This document shows, in pieces, positions 13,202-22,870 of a DNA stretch of 64,000 nucleotides. The DNA comes from Bacillus sp. CH30_1T (GTDB lineage Bacteria > Bacillota > Bacilli > Bacillales > Bacillaceae_B). Location of the stretch: positions 62,001-126,000 of the forward strand of contig NZ_VTUY01000004.1 in the NCBI RefSeq assembly GCF_008364765.1, read 5' to 3'. The position numbers and the translations under genes were made by a program. Positions within the stretch are counted from its first letter, which is position 1. Every line of letters begins with the position of its first letter. The notes beneath the pieces are model-generated. The model had not been told where the DNA came from, did not search any database, and saw nothing but the letters and a program-made list of their open reading frames with translations.

Positions 13202-14431
13202 ATGATCAAGGGGAAAAAAATACTGTTATGTGTATCTGGTGGAATTGCTGTATATAAAGCGGCTGCTTTAACGAGCAAGCTGGTCCAAAGCGGTGCCGAT
13301 GTGAAGGTCATCATGACAGAATCAGCGCGGAAATTTGTGGCTCCACTTACTTTTCAGGCATTATCCCGTCAAGATGTATACTGGGATACCTTTGATGAAA
13401 AGGATTCATCAAAGATTGCTCATATCGACTTAGCTGACTGGGCAGATCTTGTACTGGTTGCACCAGCCACTGCCAACATCATTGGGAAGCTGGCGAACGG
13501 AATTGCAGATGACATGATTACAACAACCATTTTGGCAACGACAGCGAAAGTATGGATTGCCCCAGCCATGAATGTACATATGTATGATCACCCGGCGGTG
13601 AAGCGGAATATTGATACCCTTTTTGAGTTTGGATACCAATTTGTCGAACCAAGTGAAGGGTATTTAGCTTGTGGATATGTTGGAAAAGGAAGATTAGAAG
13701 AACCTGAGAAAGTAGTGGAACTGGTTGATCGCTATTTTTCTAATCGTGATAGTGAAAGGAAGATATTACAGGGAAAAAAAGTCGTCATAACTGCCGGACC
13801 GACAAGAGAAATGGTCGATCCCGTTCGTTTCTTCTCCAATCGCTCAACAGGGAAGATGGGCTACGCCCTTGCAGAGGCGGCCGTGTCTCTTGGGGCAGAG
13901 GTTGTCTTGATTTCCGGACCGTCTCAATTACCCGTTCCAAGTGGTATTGAATTTGTCTCCGTAACAAGTGCTGAAGATATGTACAATGCTGTTCATGAAG
14001 CGTTTTCAACAGCGGATATCGTTGTGAAGAGCGCTGCAGTCGCTGATTATCGTCCGAAAGAAACCTTCAAGGATAAGCTGAAGAAAAAAGATGGTAATCT
14101 AGTGATTGAATTTGAACGGACAAAGGATATATTAATGAGTCTTGGTGAGCGTAAGAAACATCAATATCTAATCGGATTTGCTGCCGAAACAACAAACGTT
14201 TACGAGTATGCGAAAGCAAAGCTTGAGAAAAAGCGGGCAAACATGATTGTTGCAAATAATGTAAAAGAAACTGGGGCAGGGTTTGGAACGGACACGAACA
14301 AAGTATCGATTGTAACAAGCGAAGGTACCATTCGAGAGCTGCCATTATTATCAAAGGTAGAGGTAGCGAAAGAAATCTATAAAGAAGCGATCCGGCAAAT
14401 GAAGAAGGGTTCCTCACATGAACGTAGCTAG
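13202..14431 (+). CDS. coaBC: Bifunctional phosphopantothenoylcysteine decarboxylase / phosphopantothenate-cysteine ligase
   Basis: Carries out two consecutive coenzyme A steps: addition of cysteine to 4'-phosphopantothenate (CoaB, C-terminal half) and FMN-dependent decarboxylation (CoaC, N-terminal half). CoaC marks are SGGIAVYKA, the APAMN motif and the active-site Cys near residue 157 (LACGYVGKGRL). CoaB starts near residue 190 with VVITAGPTREMVDPVRF and SNRSTGKMG, and has KKKDG. An ATG 15 nt upstream is in frame, but it lies within the GGGGGAAAG region, so the second ATG (409 residues) fits better. It overlaps priA by 14 nt. Confidence 0.94.
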   Translation: MIKGKKILLCVSGGIAVYKAAALTSKLVQSGADVKVIMTESARKFVAPLTFQALSRQDVYWDTFDEKDSSKIAHIDLADWADLVLVAPATANIIGKLANGIADDMITTTILATTAKVWIAPAMNVHMYDHPAVKRNIDTLFEFGYQFVEPSEGYLACGYVGKGRLEEPEKVVELVDRYFSNRDSERKILQGKKVVITAGPTREMVDPVRFFSNRSTGKMGYALAEAAVSLGAEVVLISGPSQLPVPSGIEFVSVTSAEDMYNAVHEAFSTADIVVKSAAVADYRPKETFKDKLKKKDGNLVIEFERTKDILMSLGERKKHQYLIGFAAETTNVYEYAKAKLEKKRANMIVANNVKETGAGFGTDTNKVSIVTSEGTIRELPLLSKVEVAKEIYKEAIRQMKKGSSHERS

Positions 14432-16841
14432 TGTCATCGTAGATGTTCCTGCCATGCAGACGGATCGAGCCTACGACTATAGTATTCCGGCTGAATGGAG
14501 AGGCAGCATCGTTCCCGGCATGAGAGTCATCGTTCCTTTTGGACCAAGAAAAATCCAAGGCTTTGTCATTGAATTAAAAGAAAAAGGCGAAGTCTCTAAA
14601 CTGAAATCGATAGTTGAGCCGATGGACCTTGTACCGGTCCTGAATAAAGAACTACTAACATTGGGGAACTGGCTTACAGAGAAGACCCTTTGCTTTAAAA
14701 TCTCAGCATTTCAAGCGATGCTTCCGGCAGCCATGAAAGCGAAATATGAAAAAATCTTCCAACTAGAGGAAAATAAGAGTCCGGGTGTACTTCATCTTTC
14801 GCTCCAGCACTTCTTTCAAAATGGAAGAGAAGTGTCCTGGAAAGCGATCGAAGAAAACGGCCTGCTCCCTCTCGTTCATAAAGAGGTAAAACAAGGTTCG
14901 GTTGAAGTAATTTACAGAGTGAAAGCGAAGGGGAATAAGAAAACGGTCCGAAAACTGTATCTTAATGTACCTGAAGATGATTTAGAAGAAGTGAAGAACA
15001 GTCTGCCTCCTCAAGCAAGTAAGCAGAAACAAATCATAGAATACATGAGTGACTCCGCTCCTGGTGGGGACGGAATCCTTGCCACAACACTCCTTGAAGA
15101 GATGGCAACTACCTCATCAACTGTTAAATCCTTAGTCAATAAAGGGGTTCTGATTGAGAAAAATGTTGAAATGTATCGTGATCCCTTTGAAAAAAGGACG
15201 TTCGAGAAGACCTCGCCGCTTTCGTTAACGGCTCAACAGGACCAGGCGATTTGTCCTATACTGAACACCATTGATGAAGAAAAACATCACACATTCCTTC
15301 TTTACGGAGTAACAGGAAGTGGTAAAACGGAAATTTATCTTCAATCCATTCAACGGGTCTTGCAAGAAGGGAAGGAAGCGATTGTATTAGTCCCTGAAAT
15401 TTCGCTTACTCCCCAAATGGTTCACAGGTTCAAGGGCAGGTTCGGAAATGATGTAGCTGTTCTACATAGCGGTTTGTCAGTTGGTGAAAAGTATGATGAA
15501 TGGAGAAAGATTCAGCGTAAGGAAGTAAAAGTGGTGGTCGGTGCCCGCTCAGCTGTTTTTGCTCCTTTTGAAAATATCGGAATCATCATTATTGATGAAG
15601 AGCATGAAACAAGTTACAAGCAAGAAGAAAATCCTCGTTATCATGCCAGGGACGTGGCCATTTATAGAGGGGAATACCATCAATGCCCTGTCATTTTGGG
15701 AAGCGCCACACCTTCTTTGGAAACCTTTGCTCGAGCATCAAAAGGTGTGTATGGGCTCCTCACGCTGGATAAACGGATGAATGATGGACCACTTCCTCAA
15801 GTAGAAATTGTGGATATGAGAGAGGAACTGAGGAAGGGGAACCGTTCCATGTTCTCAACTGAACTTTTCGAAAAGCTTCAGGACCGAATTGAGAAAGGAG
15901 AGCAAACCGTTCTATTCCTAAATAGAAGAGGGCATTCATCATTCATCATGTGCAGAGATTGCGGCTTTGTCCTTCAATGTCCAAACTGCGATATCTCTTT
16001 AACCTACCACCGCTTTTCAAACGGCATGAAATGTCATTACTGCGGCTACGAAGAAGGAGTTCCCACTACTTGCCCTGAGTGTACGAGTGAGCATATTCGT
16101 TATTTTGGGACAGGAACTCAAAAAGTAGAGGAAGAATTGACGAAACTTATCCCCGGGGCTCGAATCATTCGTATGGATGTGGACACAACCTCCCGAAAAG
16201 GGTCACATGAAAAACTATTGACAGCCTTTGGGGAGGGAAAAGCAGATATACTTCTTGGTACACAAATGATTGCCAAGGGTCTGGATTTTCCGAATATCAC
16301 TCTCGTCGGGGTCCTCAGTGCGGATACGATGCTTCATCTTCCAGACTTCAGAGCTGCAGAGAAGACGTTTCAATTACTTACTCAAGTAAGCGGACGTGCA
16401 GGCAGGCACACTCTGCCGGGAGAAGTAGTGATTCAAACCTATACTCCGGAGCACTATTCAATCGAGTTAGCGTCTAATCATGATTACAACCGTTTTTATC
16501 AACAGGAAATGATGATGAGGAAAATGGGCTCCTATCCTCCCTTTTACTACATCACTCTCGTCACATTAAGTCATGAAGATTTAATGAAAGTTGTCGATAT
16601 TGCAGAGAAGATGACGAAATATATCCGTTCAAAGCTATCTGAAACAACGATCATTCTTGGACCCGTGGCGTCACCGATCCCCAGGATAAAGAATAGATAT
16701 CGGTATCAATGTTTGATAAAATACAAGCGGGAACCAAATCTTGGTACTACATTGAAAACAGTATTAGATCAGTACCAGCAGCAATATGCGTCTCAAGGGT
16801 TAACAATCTCTATAGATGTGAACCCTTATATGATGATGTAA
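14418..16841 (+). CDS. priA: Primosomal replication restart helicase PriA
   Basis: Rebuilds replication forks away from oriC by unwinding and loading the primosome. The 807-residue protein has an N-terminal DNA-binding domain, Walker A GVTGSGKTEIYL, the helicase box IIDEEHETSYKQEE, and two zinc-binding knots with paired cysteines (CRDCGFVLQCPNCD; CHYCGYEEG...CPEC). The helicase C-terminal part has GTQMIAKGLDFPN and QVSGRAGR. The ATG overlaps the end of coaBC by 14 nt. Confidence 0.96.
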   Translation: MNVASVIVDVPAMQTDRAYDYSIPAEWRGSIVPGMRVIVPFGPRKIQGFVIELKEKGEVSKLKSIVEPMDLVPVLNKELLTLGNWLTEKTLCFKISAFQAMLPAAMKAKYEKIFQLEENKSPGVLHLSLQHFFQNGREVSWKAIEENGLLPLVHKEVKQGSVEVIYRVKAKGNKKTVRKLYLNVPEDDLEEVKNSLPPQASKQKQIIEYMSDSAPGGDGILATTLLEEMATTSSTVKSLVNKGVLIEKNVEMYRDPFEKRTFEKTSPLSLTAQQDQAICPILNTIDEEKHHTFLLYGVTGSGKTEIYLQSIQRVLQEGKEAIVLVPEISLTPQMVHRFKGRFGNDVAVLHSGLSVGEKYDEWRKIQRKEVKVVVGARSAVFAPFENIGIIIIDEEHETSYKQEENPRYHARDVAIYRGEYHQCPVILGSATPSLETFARASKGVYGLLTLDKRMNDGPLPQVEIVDMREELRKGNRSMFSTELFEKLQDRIEKGEQTVLFLNRRGHSSFIMCRDCGFVLQCPNCDISLTYHRFSNGMKCHYCGYEEGVPTTCPECTSEHIRYFGTGTQKVEEELTKLIPGARIIRMDVDTTSRKGSHEKLLTAFGEGKADILLGTQMIAKGLDFPNITLVGVLSADTMLHLPDFRAAEKTFQLLTQVSGRAGRHTLPGEVVIQTYTPEHYSIELASNHDYNRFYQQEMMMRKMGSYPPFYYITLVTLSHEDLMKVVDIAEKMTKYIRSKLSETTIILGPVASPIPRIKNRYRYQCLIKYKREPNLGTTLKTVLDQYQQQYASQGLTISIDVNPYMMM

Positions 16842-16873
16842 CTATATTTTTTACGGGAAAATGGAGGAGACTT

Positions 16874-17356
16874 ATGGCAATACTTCCAATTGTAATGCAC
16901 CCTGATCCAATCTTAGAAACAGAATGTGAGAAGGTAACGGCATTTGATAAGAAATTAAAAAAATTATTGGCAAATATGTATGACACAATGCTTGAAGCGG
17001 ATGGTGTTGGCCTTGCAGCTCCTCAAGTAGGAGTCGACCTTCAGGTAGCGGTGGTGGATATCGGGGATGACTCCGGTACCATCGAGCTTATCAATCCGGA
17101 AATCGTCGAAGCGGACGGATCTCAAACCGACCTTGAAGGGTGCCTGAGCTTCCCGGGGTTATATGGGGAAGTGACGCGTCCTTATTCCATCAAGGTCCGA
17201 ACGTTTGACCGAAAAGGAAGAATGATTGAATTTCAAGCCCAGGACTTTTTAGCCAGAGCGATTCAACACGAAATTGATCATCTTCACGGTGTTCTATTTA
17301 CCTCAAAGGTAGAAAAATATGTGACAGAAGAAGAATTAGAAGGGTATGAAGCTTAA
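16874..17356 (+). CDS. def: Peptide deformylase
   Basis: Removes the formyl group from nascent N-terminal methionine. All three metal/catalytic motifs are present: GLAAPQVG (46-53), EGCLSFPG with metal Cys90, and QHEIDHLHG with His132, Glu133 and His136. The frame extends further upstream into priA; I use the ATG after ATGGAGGAG, giving 160 residues. Its stop overlaps the fmt ATG by one base (TAATG). Functionally paired with fmt. Confidence 0.96.
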   Translation: MAILPIVMHPDPILETECEKVTAFDKKLKKLLANMYDTMLEADGVGLAAPQVGVDLQVAVVDIGDDSGTIELINPEIVEADGSQTDLEGCLSFPGLYGEVTRPYSIKVRTFDRKGRMIEFQAQDFLARAIQHEIDHLHGVLFTSKVEKYVTEEELEGYEA

Positions 17357-18306
17357 TGACGAAAGTAATTTTCATGGGAACGCCTGACTTTTCCGTTCCT
17401 GTTCTTCAATCTCTATTAGACGAAAACTATGATGTAATTGCGGTCGTGACACAGCCCGATCGCCCAGTGGGTAGAAAGAGGATCCTTACGCCTCCACCTG
17501 TAAAGGTAGCAGCTGAAAAGAACGGGATACCAGTCTATCAACCAGAGAAAATTAAGGATGAAGATGAGTTAAACAAAGTGCTTGCATTAGAACCTGACCT
17601 TATCGTAACGGCCGCTTTCGGACAAATTCTTCCCAACGCATTATTGGAAGCCCCTCAGTATGGATGCATCAATGTTCACGCCTCTTTACTTCCTGAACTT
17701 AGAGGGGGAGCGCCCATTCATTATTCCATTCTCCAAGGAAAAGAGAAAACGGGCATCACCATCATGTATATGGTCGAAAAGCTTGATGCAGGTGACATTA
17801 TTAGTCAAGTGAAAGTCGATATTGAAGAACGTGACCATGTCGGAACCCTACACGATAAATTAAGCGTTGCAGGTGCAGCGTTACTCATTGAAACGGTGCC
17901 CAAATTATTGGCAGGGGACATAGCCCCGGTCAAGCAGGATGATTCAAAAGCGACGTTTGCACGAAACATCAAACGCGAACAAGAAAAAATTGACTGGACG
18001 AAAGGTGGAGAAGAAATCTACAACCATATTAGAGGACTTCACCCTTGGCCAGTTGCGTACACCACATTAGAAAATTCAGTGATCAAAGTTTGGTGGGGAG
18101 AAAAAGTCAGCGGAACTTCTGCTGCTCCTGGAGAAATCATGAAGATTGAAGAGGATGGATTCGTTGTTTCTACAGGCACTTCAGTAGGAATAAAAATAAC
18201 CGATTTACAGCCTTCGGGGAAAAAGAGAATGAGTGCAAAGGATTATCTGCGTGGAGCAGGTTCTCACCTGAAAGCAGGAATGATGTTAGGAGAAACTAAT
18301 GAGTAA
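17356..18306 (+). CDS. fmt: Methionyl-tRNA formyltransferase
   Basis: Formylates initiator Met-tRNA using 10-formyl-tetrahydrofolate. The 316-residue protein begins with the family motif [14 protein letters not shown], and the catalytic region [17 protein letters not shown] is near residues 106-122. It ends with a C-terminal OB-like domain. Overlaps def by 1 nt and rsmB by 8 nt. Confidence 0.96.
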   Translation: MTKVIFMGTPDFSVPVLQSLLDENYDVIAVVTQPDRPVGRKRILTPPPVKVAAEKNGIPVYQPEKIKDEDELNKVLALEPDLIVTAAFGQILPNALLEAPQYGCINVHASLLPELRGGAPIHYSILQGKEKTGITIMYMVEKLDAGDIISQVKVDIEERDHVGTLHDKLSVAGAALLIETVPKLLAGDIAPVKQDDSKATFARNIKREQEKIDWTKGGEEIYNHIRGLHPWPVAYTTLENSVIKVWWGEKVSGTSAAPGEIMKIEEDGFVVSTGTSVGIKITDLQPSGKKRMSAKDYLRGAGSHLKAGMMLGETNE

Positions 18307-19633
18307 ACGAAATAAGACCGTCCGTGAAGCTGCACTTGATGTCATTGAAGCAGTAGAAAAAAATCAATCGTACAGTAATTTATTACTCAATTCTGTGATT
18401 GAAAAAAATCAGCTGCCAAGAAAGGATATTGGGTTATTAACGGAGCTGACCTATGGAACCATTCAACGGAAAATGACGCTGGATTTTTATTTAGCTCCAT
18501 TTCTTAAAGGGAAGTTGGATGAGTGGGTTCGTCATCTATTGCGTTTATCCCTCTATCAGCTTGTGTACTTAGATCGAATTCCTGACCGTGCTGTTTTCTA
18601 TGAAGCTGTAGAAATTGCTAAGAAGAGAGGGCATAAAGGCATTTCAGGGTTGGTGAATGGGGTCTTGCGTTCTGTGCAAAGGAAAGGGCTTCCTTCCCTT
18701 GACACTATTAAAGATCCAATCGAGCGTGTGGCCATCGAAACGAGTCATCCTTATTGGCTTGTGAAGAGATGGGGAGAGCAATTTGGCCTGGAGAAAACGA
18801 AAGAAATGTGTGAAACCAATTTAATTGCACCTAATCAAACGGCACGGGTGAATACAACCAAAATCACTCGAGAAGAGCTTATCCAACTCTTGACGGATAA
18901 TGGAAATGAAGTGAAAGAAAGCCCGATTGTTCCGGAAGCGGTCCAGTCACTTCGAGGGAATCTGGCAAAAACAGATGAATATCGTAACGGACAATTCACC
19001 ATCCAAGATGAAAGTTCCATGCTTGTCTCCTATGCTTTGAAGCTTGAACAAGGGATTAAAGTGTTAGATGCATGCGCAGCACCAGGGGGGAAAACGACTC
19101 ACATAGCCGAAAAACTATCAGGAACCGGAGAAGTCCATGCATTGGACTTACACAAGCATAAGGTCAAATTAATTGACGAAAATGCAACTCGTCTTGGATT
19201 AAATAATGTAAAGACTGCAACCCTTGATAGTCGAAAAGCAGGAGAGAAGTTTGAAAAAGAAAGCTTCGATCGCATTCTAGTGGATGCCCCATGTTCTGGA
19301 CTAGGTGTATTAAGAAGAAAACCGGATATAAAATATGCTAAAAAAGAATCCGATCTTCTATCACTGCAAAAGATTCAGCTGGACATTCTTTCAGCCGTTG
19401 CACCATTGTTAAAAAAAGATGGACTGTTAGTTTATAGCACTTGTACTGTGGACCAAAATGAGAATGAAGGTACTGTGTCGGCTTTCTTAAGTGATCATCC
19501 AGAATTTGTTCCTCACCCATTAGATGAACTTCCGGATTCCATCACACCATTTATTAAAGAAAATCAATTACAAGTATTTCCTCAGGATTTTGGCGGGGAT
19601 GGATTCTTTATTTCATGCTTTAGAAAAAAATAA
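18299..19633 (+). CDS. rsmB: 16S rRNA (cytosine-967-C5)-methyltransferase RsmB
   Basis: Methylates C967 of 16S rRNA. The N-terminal 130 residues form a NusB-like RNA-binding domain; the C-terminal half is a SAM methyltransferase with [14 protein letters not shown] (SAM binding), [12 protein letters not shown] and the catalytic Cys in [12 protein letters not shown]. 444 residues, full length. In B. subtilis rlmN follows; here a 318-bp non-coding gap follows. Confidence 0.95.
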   Translation: MSKRNKTVREAALDVIEAVEKNQSYSNLLLNSVIEKNQLPRKDIGLLTELTYGTIQRKMTLDFYLAPFLKGKLDEWVRHLLRLSLYQLVYLDRIPDRAVFYEAVEIAKKRGHKGISGLVNGVLRSVQRKGLPSLDTIKDPIERVAIETSHPYWLVKRWGEQFGLEKTKEMCETNLIAPNQTARVNTTKITREELIQLLTDNGNEVKESPIVPEAVQSLRGNLAKTDEYRNGQFTIQDESSMLVSYALKLEQGIKVLDACAAPGGKTTHIAEKLSGTGEVHALDLHKHKVKLIDENATRLGLNNVKTATLDSRKAGEKFEKESFDRILVDAPCSGLGVLRRKPDIKYAKKESDLLSLQKIQLDILSAVAPLLKKDGLLVYSTCTVDQNENEGTVSAFLSDHPEFVPHPLDELPDSITPFIKENQLQVFPQDFGGDGFFISCFRKK

Positions 19634-19951
19634 GTCGAAATTGCTCAAATGTAGAAAGTAAAGCAGGAAAATTCACCAGAAAAGTCGTAAAAGTACAATA
19701 GCCCTTAATGAATCTTTGATTATCCATTACTTTGTAATCATATGTTTATTTCATCAAAAGTGATAAAAGCTGAAAATATTCTCTCTTTTCATTATCAACC
19801 TATTCAGCTCCCATTCAGAACGAATGGCAAGCTGAATGTATTTAACGAAGATAATCAAAGTGAATTCATTTTTTTGAACTAAAGTTGCACCCTACTATGA
19901 GTATAAGGAGCTACTTGAAACAGGTGCAGAAGAAGAGACGAGGTGACATAA
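19634..19951 (+). other. 318-bp gene-free gap where rlmN is expected
   Basis: No open frame of useful length is seen. The stretch is AT-rich. It holds an imperfect hairpin (ATTCAGCT at 19802-19809 with AGCTGAAT at 19830-19837; CCATTC with GAATGG inside). It ends in a short open frame reading ...AEEETR-stop at 19926-19946, which also forms the prpC ribosome binding site (GAGGTGA). The last residues resemble the EETR tail that I recall for Bacillus RlmN, but this is only a few codons. Confidence 0.7.
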
Positions 19952-20701
19952 GTGAAAACTGTATATTTTACGGACAAAGGGAAAGTGCGTCAACTAAATG
20001 AAGATAGTGCCGGCGTATTCGTGAATCATCATGGCGATCATTTAGCTGTTGTAGCAGATGGAATGGGCGGCCACAGAGCCGGAGACGTTGCCAGCGAGCT
20101 TACCATCTCCATCTTAAAGGACTTATGGGAGAAAACAGAGAAGTTTCACACCGCTGATGAAGCCGAAAATTGGTTAAAATCAACTATTAACGAAGTAAAC
20201 AAAGAAGTATATACTTATTCTCAGTCTAATCCAGAGTGTGAAGGAATGGGGACGACTCTCGTTGGAGCCATTTGCACCTCCTTGTTTGCAACTATTGTCA
20301 ATATTGGTGACAGCAGAGGATATATACTGAATGAAAATGGTTTTCATCAGTTAACAGAAGACCATACACTTGTAAATGAATTAGTCAGAAGCGGCGAAAT
20401 TTCAAAAGAAGATGCAGAGCATCATCCAAGAAAAAATGTGATACTTAGAGCGATAGGTACGGAAGCTTCAATTACGATGGATATTAAAACGATAATGTTT
20501 GAAGAAGAAGACGTTATTTTATTGTGTTCAGACGGTCTTTCTAATAAAGTCTCCCAAAAAGAAATGAAAGAGATATTGGTTCAGGACCACTCCCTTGAGA
20601 GTAAAGGAGAGTCGCTTGTTCATTTAGCCAATGAATATGGCGGTGAAGATAATATTACCGTAGTAATTGTAGAGTTTGCCGCTGAAACGGAAAGCGGGTG
20701 A
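19952..20701 (+). CDS. prpC: PP2C-type serine/threonine phosphatase
   Basis: Dephosphorylates PrkC and its targets. The 249-residue protein has the PP2C metal-binding motifs: NEDSAGVF, VADGMGGHRAGDVAS, GDSRGYI, CSDGLSNKV and GGEDNITVV. It uses a GTG start after GAGGTGA. It ends 4 nt before prkC; the two genes are a standard pair. Confidence 0.95.
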   Translation: MKTVYFTDKGKVRQLNEDSAGVFVNHHGDHLAVVADGMGGHRAGDVASELTISILKDLWEKTEKFHTADEAENWLKSTINEVNKEVYTYSQSNPECEGMGTTLVGAICTSLFATIVNIGDSRGYILNENGFHQLTEDHTLVNELVRSGEISKEDAEHHPRKNVILRAIGTEASITMDIKTIMFEEEDVILLCSDGLSNKVSQKEMKEILVQDHSLESKGESLVHLANEYGGEDNITVVIVEFAAETESG

Positions 20702-20705
20702 TAAC

Positions 20706-22730
20706 ATGATGGAAGGAAAGCGCATCAGTGGGCGTTACAGAATCATTAAACTAATCGGCGGCGGAGGAATGGCCAACGTTTATTTAGCTCACGATGTGAT
20801 TTTGGATCGTGAAGTGGCTATTAAAATGCTCCGGATCGATTTTGCCAATGAAGAGGAATTCATTAAACGATTCCAACGGGAAGCTCAATCTGCTACTAGC
20901 TTGACTCATCCGAACATTGTGAGTATATACGATGTAGGAGAAGAAGACGATCTATACTATATTGTCATGGAATATGTCCATGGTATGACCTTAAAGCAAT
21001 ACATACAGCAACATTCACCTGTTCAAGTAGACAAAGCGCTGGATATTATGAAGCAGTTAACCCTAGCGATGTCTCATGCTCATCAGAATCATATTGTACA
21101 CCGGGATATTAAACCCCATAATATCCTTCTTGATGAAGAAGGAAATGTGAAGATAACGGATTTCGGGATCGCGATGGCTCTTAGTGCCACTTCGATCACC
21201 CAGACCAATTCAGTCCTGGGATCGGTCCACTACCTTTCTCCTGAACAGGCAAGGGGTGGAATGGCTACGAAAAAATCTGATATTTATTCACTGGGAATCG
21301 TCATGTTTGAATTGTTAACGGGAAGACTGCCTTTCTCTGGAGAATCAGCGGTCTCGATTGCCTTAAAGCATTTGCAATCGGAAACACCATCTTTAAAAAG
21401 GTGGAATCCTGATATTCCCCAGAGCGTTGAAAATATCGTATTAAAAGCAACGGCCAAGGATCCATTCAGACGGTACGAGAGCCTGGAGGAGATGGATGAA
21501 GATCTGTTTTCAGCGCTTGACCCTGGTCGGATGAATGAGCCTAAATTTGCCGTTCCCCTTGATGACGAAGCAACAAAAGCAATACCTGTCATTACTGATC
21601 AGAAGGCGTATTCGAATCTAGATGATACGATTGTTCATCATCATGCGGACACAGACAAACTTCAAACGAAGCCGACTCCTCCAGTCCAAGACGGTAAGAA
21701 GAAAGGCAAGAAGAAAAACAAGAAGGGTGATCCTAAGAAAAAGGGTAAAAAGAAGTGGCCGATATTCATTATTAGTTTGTTCTTTTTGTTGATTCTTTTA
21801 GGAGTTGCTGCTGTTACTTTTGTTCCCGAGCTGCTGGGGCCTAAGGAAGTCCAGGTACCGGATGTGGTTGAAAAAGATCAAACTGAAGCCATTTCCACCA
21901 TCGTTTCAGAGGGGTTTGTCGTCGGAGAAACAAAAAAACAATCCCATGAATCGATTCCTGAAGGTTTTGTAATCAAGACAAACCCAAAGGCAGGACGGAT
22001 GGCGAATGAAGGTACGGCTATCGATATCTATGTAAGTACAGGAAAAGAAAAAGTGGAAGTCGAGGACTATGTCGGAAAAGATTTTGAAGAAGTGTCCTCT
22101 GAACTTGAAGAAAAAGGTTTCACTATAGAAAAAGAAGAAGAATTCGATGAAGGAGAACCTGCAGGAACCATTCTCAACCAGGATCCGTCAGCTGGAGTAG
22201 AGGTCGTGGCAGAAGAAACGACAATTACCTTTACAGTGAGTAAGGGAACTGAGAAGTTTGATTTGGGAAGCTTGGAAGGTTTTGATCAAACTGCACTTGA
22301 TAAATATGAAGCTTCGAATGAGATAAATATCATTGTTCAGAGTGAAGAATTTTCAGATGAGGTTGAAGAAGGTAGGGTGATTTCTCATAAGCCGGTTGCG
22401 AGTACTCCGATTAGTAAAGGTGAGGATGTTTACGTTATCATGTCTAAGGGTCCTGAGCCGCCGAAGGAAGTACCGACCAAGGAAGAAACATTAAAGGTAA
22501 CAGTTCCATATACAAAAAATGATGGCACCCCTCAACCAGTGGAAATACTAATTAAGGACAAGGATAGTACTTTTGAGGATAGTGAACCGGATCAGATCGA
22601 TGGTATTACGAAGGATACGGAGTTCACACTTACCTTTACATTGGAAGAAGGTACAGTAGGGGAATATCGAATATTGAGAGACGGTCAAGAGTATAAAACA
22701 GGTACTGTCGAGTATCCTAAAGATGAATAA
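20706..22730 (+). CDS. prkC: Membrane PASTA serine/threonine kinase
   Basis: A Hanks-type kinase that senses peptidoglycan fragments and controls spore germination and cell-wall metabolism in B. subtilis. The kinase domain covers about 10-270 (GGGGMANVYLA, VAIKML, HRDIKPHN, DFGIA). A very lysine-rich stretch before the membrane (about residues 328-350) leads into one membrane helix (about 351-375), then three extracellular PASTA repeats and a C-terminal Ig-like part. 674 residues, a little longer than the 648 I recall for B. subtilis. The frame is open into prpC; ATG at 20706 or 20709 gives the family N-terminus MEGKRISGRY. Confidence 0.95.
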   Translation: MMEGKRISGRYRIIKLIGGGGMANVYLAHDVILDREVAIKMLRIDFANEEEFIKRFQREAQSATSLTHPNIVSIYDVGEEDDLYYIVMEYVHGMTLKQYIQQHSPVQVDKALDIMKQLTLAMSHAHQNHIVHRDIKPHNILLDEEGNVKITDFGIAMALSATSITQTNSVLGSVHYLSPEQARGGMATKKSDIYSLGIVMFELLTGRLPFSGESAVSIALKHLQSETPSLKRWNPDIPQSVENIVLKATAKDPFRRYESLEEMDEDLFSALDPGRMNEPKFAVPLDDEATKAIPVITDQKAYSNLDDTIVHHHADTDKLQTKPTPPVQDGKKKGKKKNKKGDPKKKGKKKWPIFIISLFFLLILLGVAAVTFVPELLGPKEVQVPDVVEKDQTEAISTIVSEGFVVGETKKQSHESIPEGFVIKTNPKAGRMANEGTAIDIYVSTGKEKVEVEDYVGKDFEEVSSELEEKGFTIEKEEEFDEGEPAGTILNQDPSAGVEVVAEETTITFTVSKGTEKFDLGSLEGFDQTALDKYEASNEINIIVQSEEFSDEVEEGRVISHKPVASTPISKGEDVYVIMSKGPEPPKEVPTKEETLKVTVPYTKNDGTPQPVEILIKDKDSTFEDSEPDQIDGITKDTEFTLTFTLEEGTVGEYRILRDGQEYKTGTVEYPKDE

Positions 22731-22744
22731 ATGACAATTGACAA

Positions 22745-22795
22745 AGGGCTGTACCCGGGTTTTAATGAACCTAACGGGACAGTCCTATTGTTTTC
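22745..22795 (+). terminator. Terminator after prkC (GGGACTGTCCC family)
   Basis: GGGCTGTACCCG pairs with CGGGACAGTCC (one bulge and one G-T), with an inner GGTT/AACC stem, followed by ATTGTTTT. It shares its core with three other hairpins in this window. Confidence 0.7.
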
Positions 22796-22870
22796 ATTTA
22801 TAATAGTAGTGATACATAACGCAGACGACTTAATTATTTTTTATAATATATTCTGAATAGGAGGTTTCGA

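Noticed and set aside
19926-19946. Annotating the AEEETR-stop codons as an rlmN pseudogene
   Set aside because: Only a few codons resemble the RlmN tail and they double as the prpC ribosome binding site, so the match may be chance.
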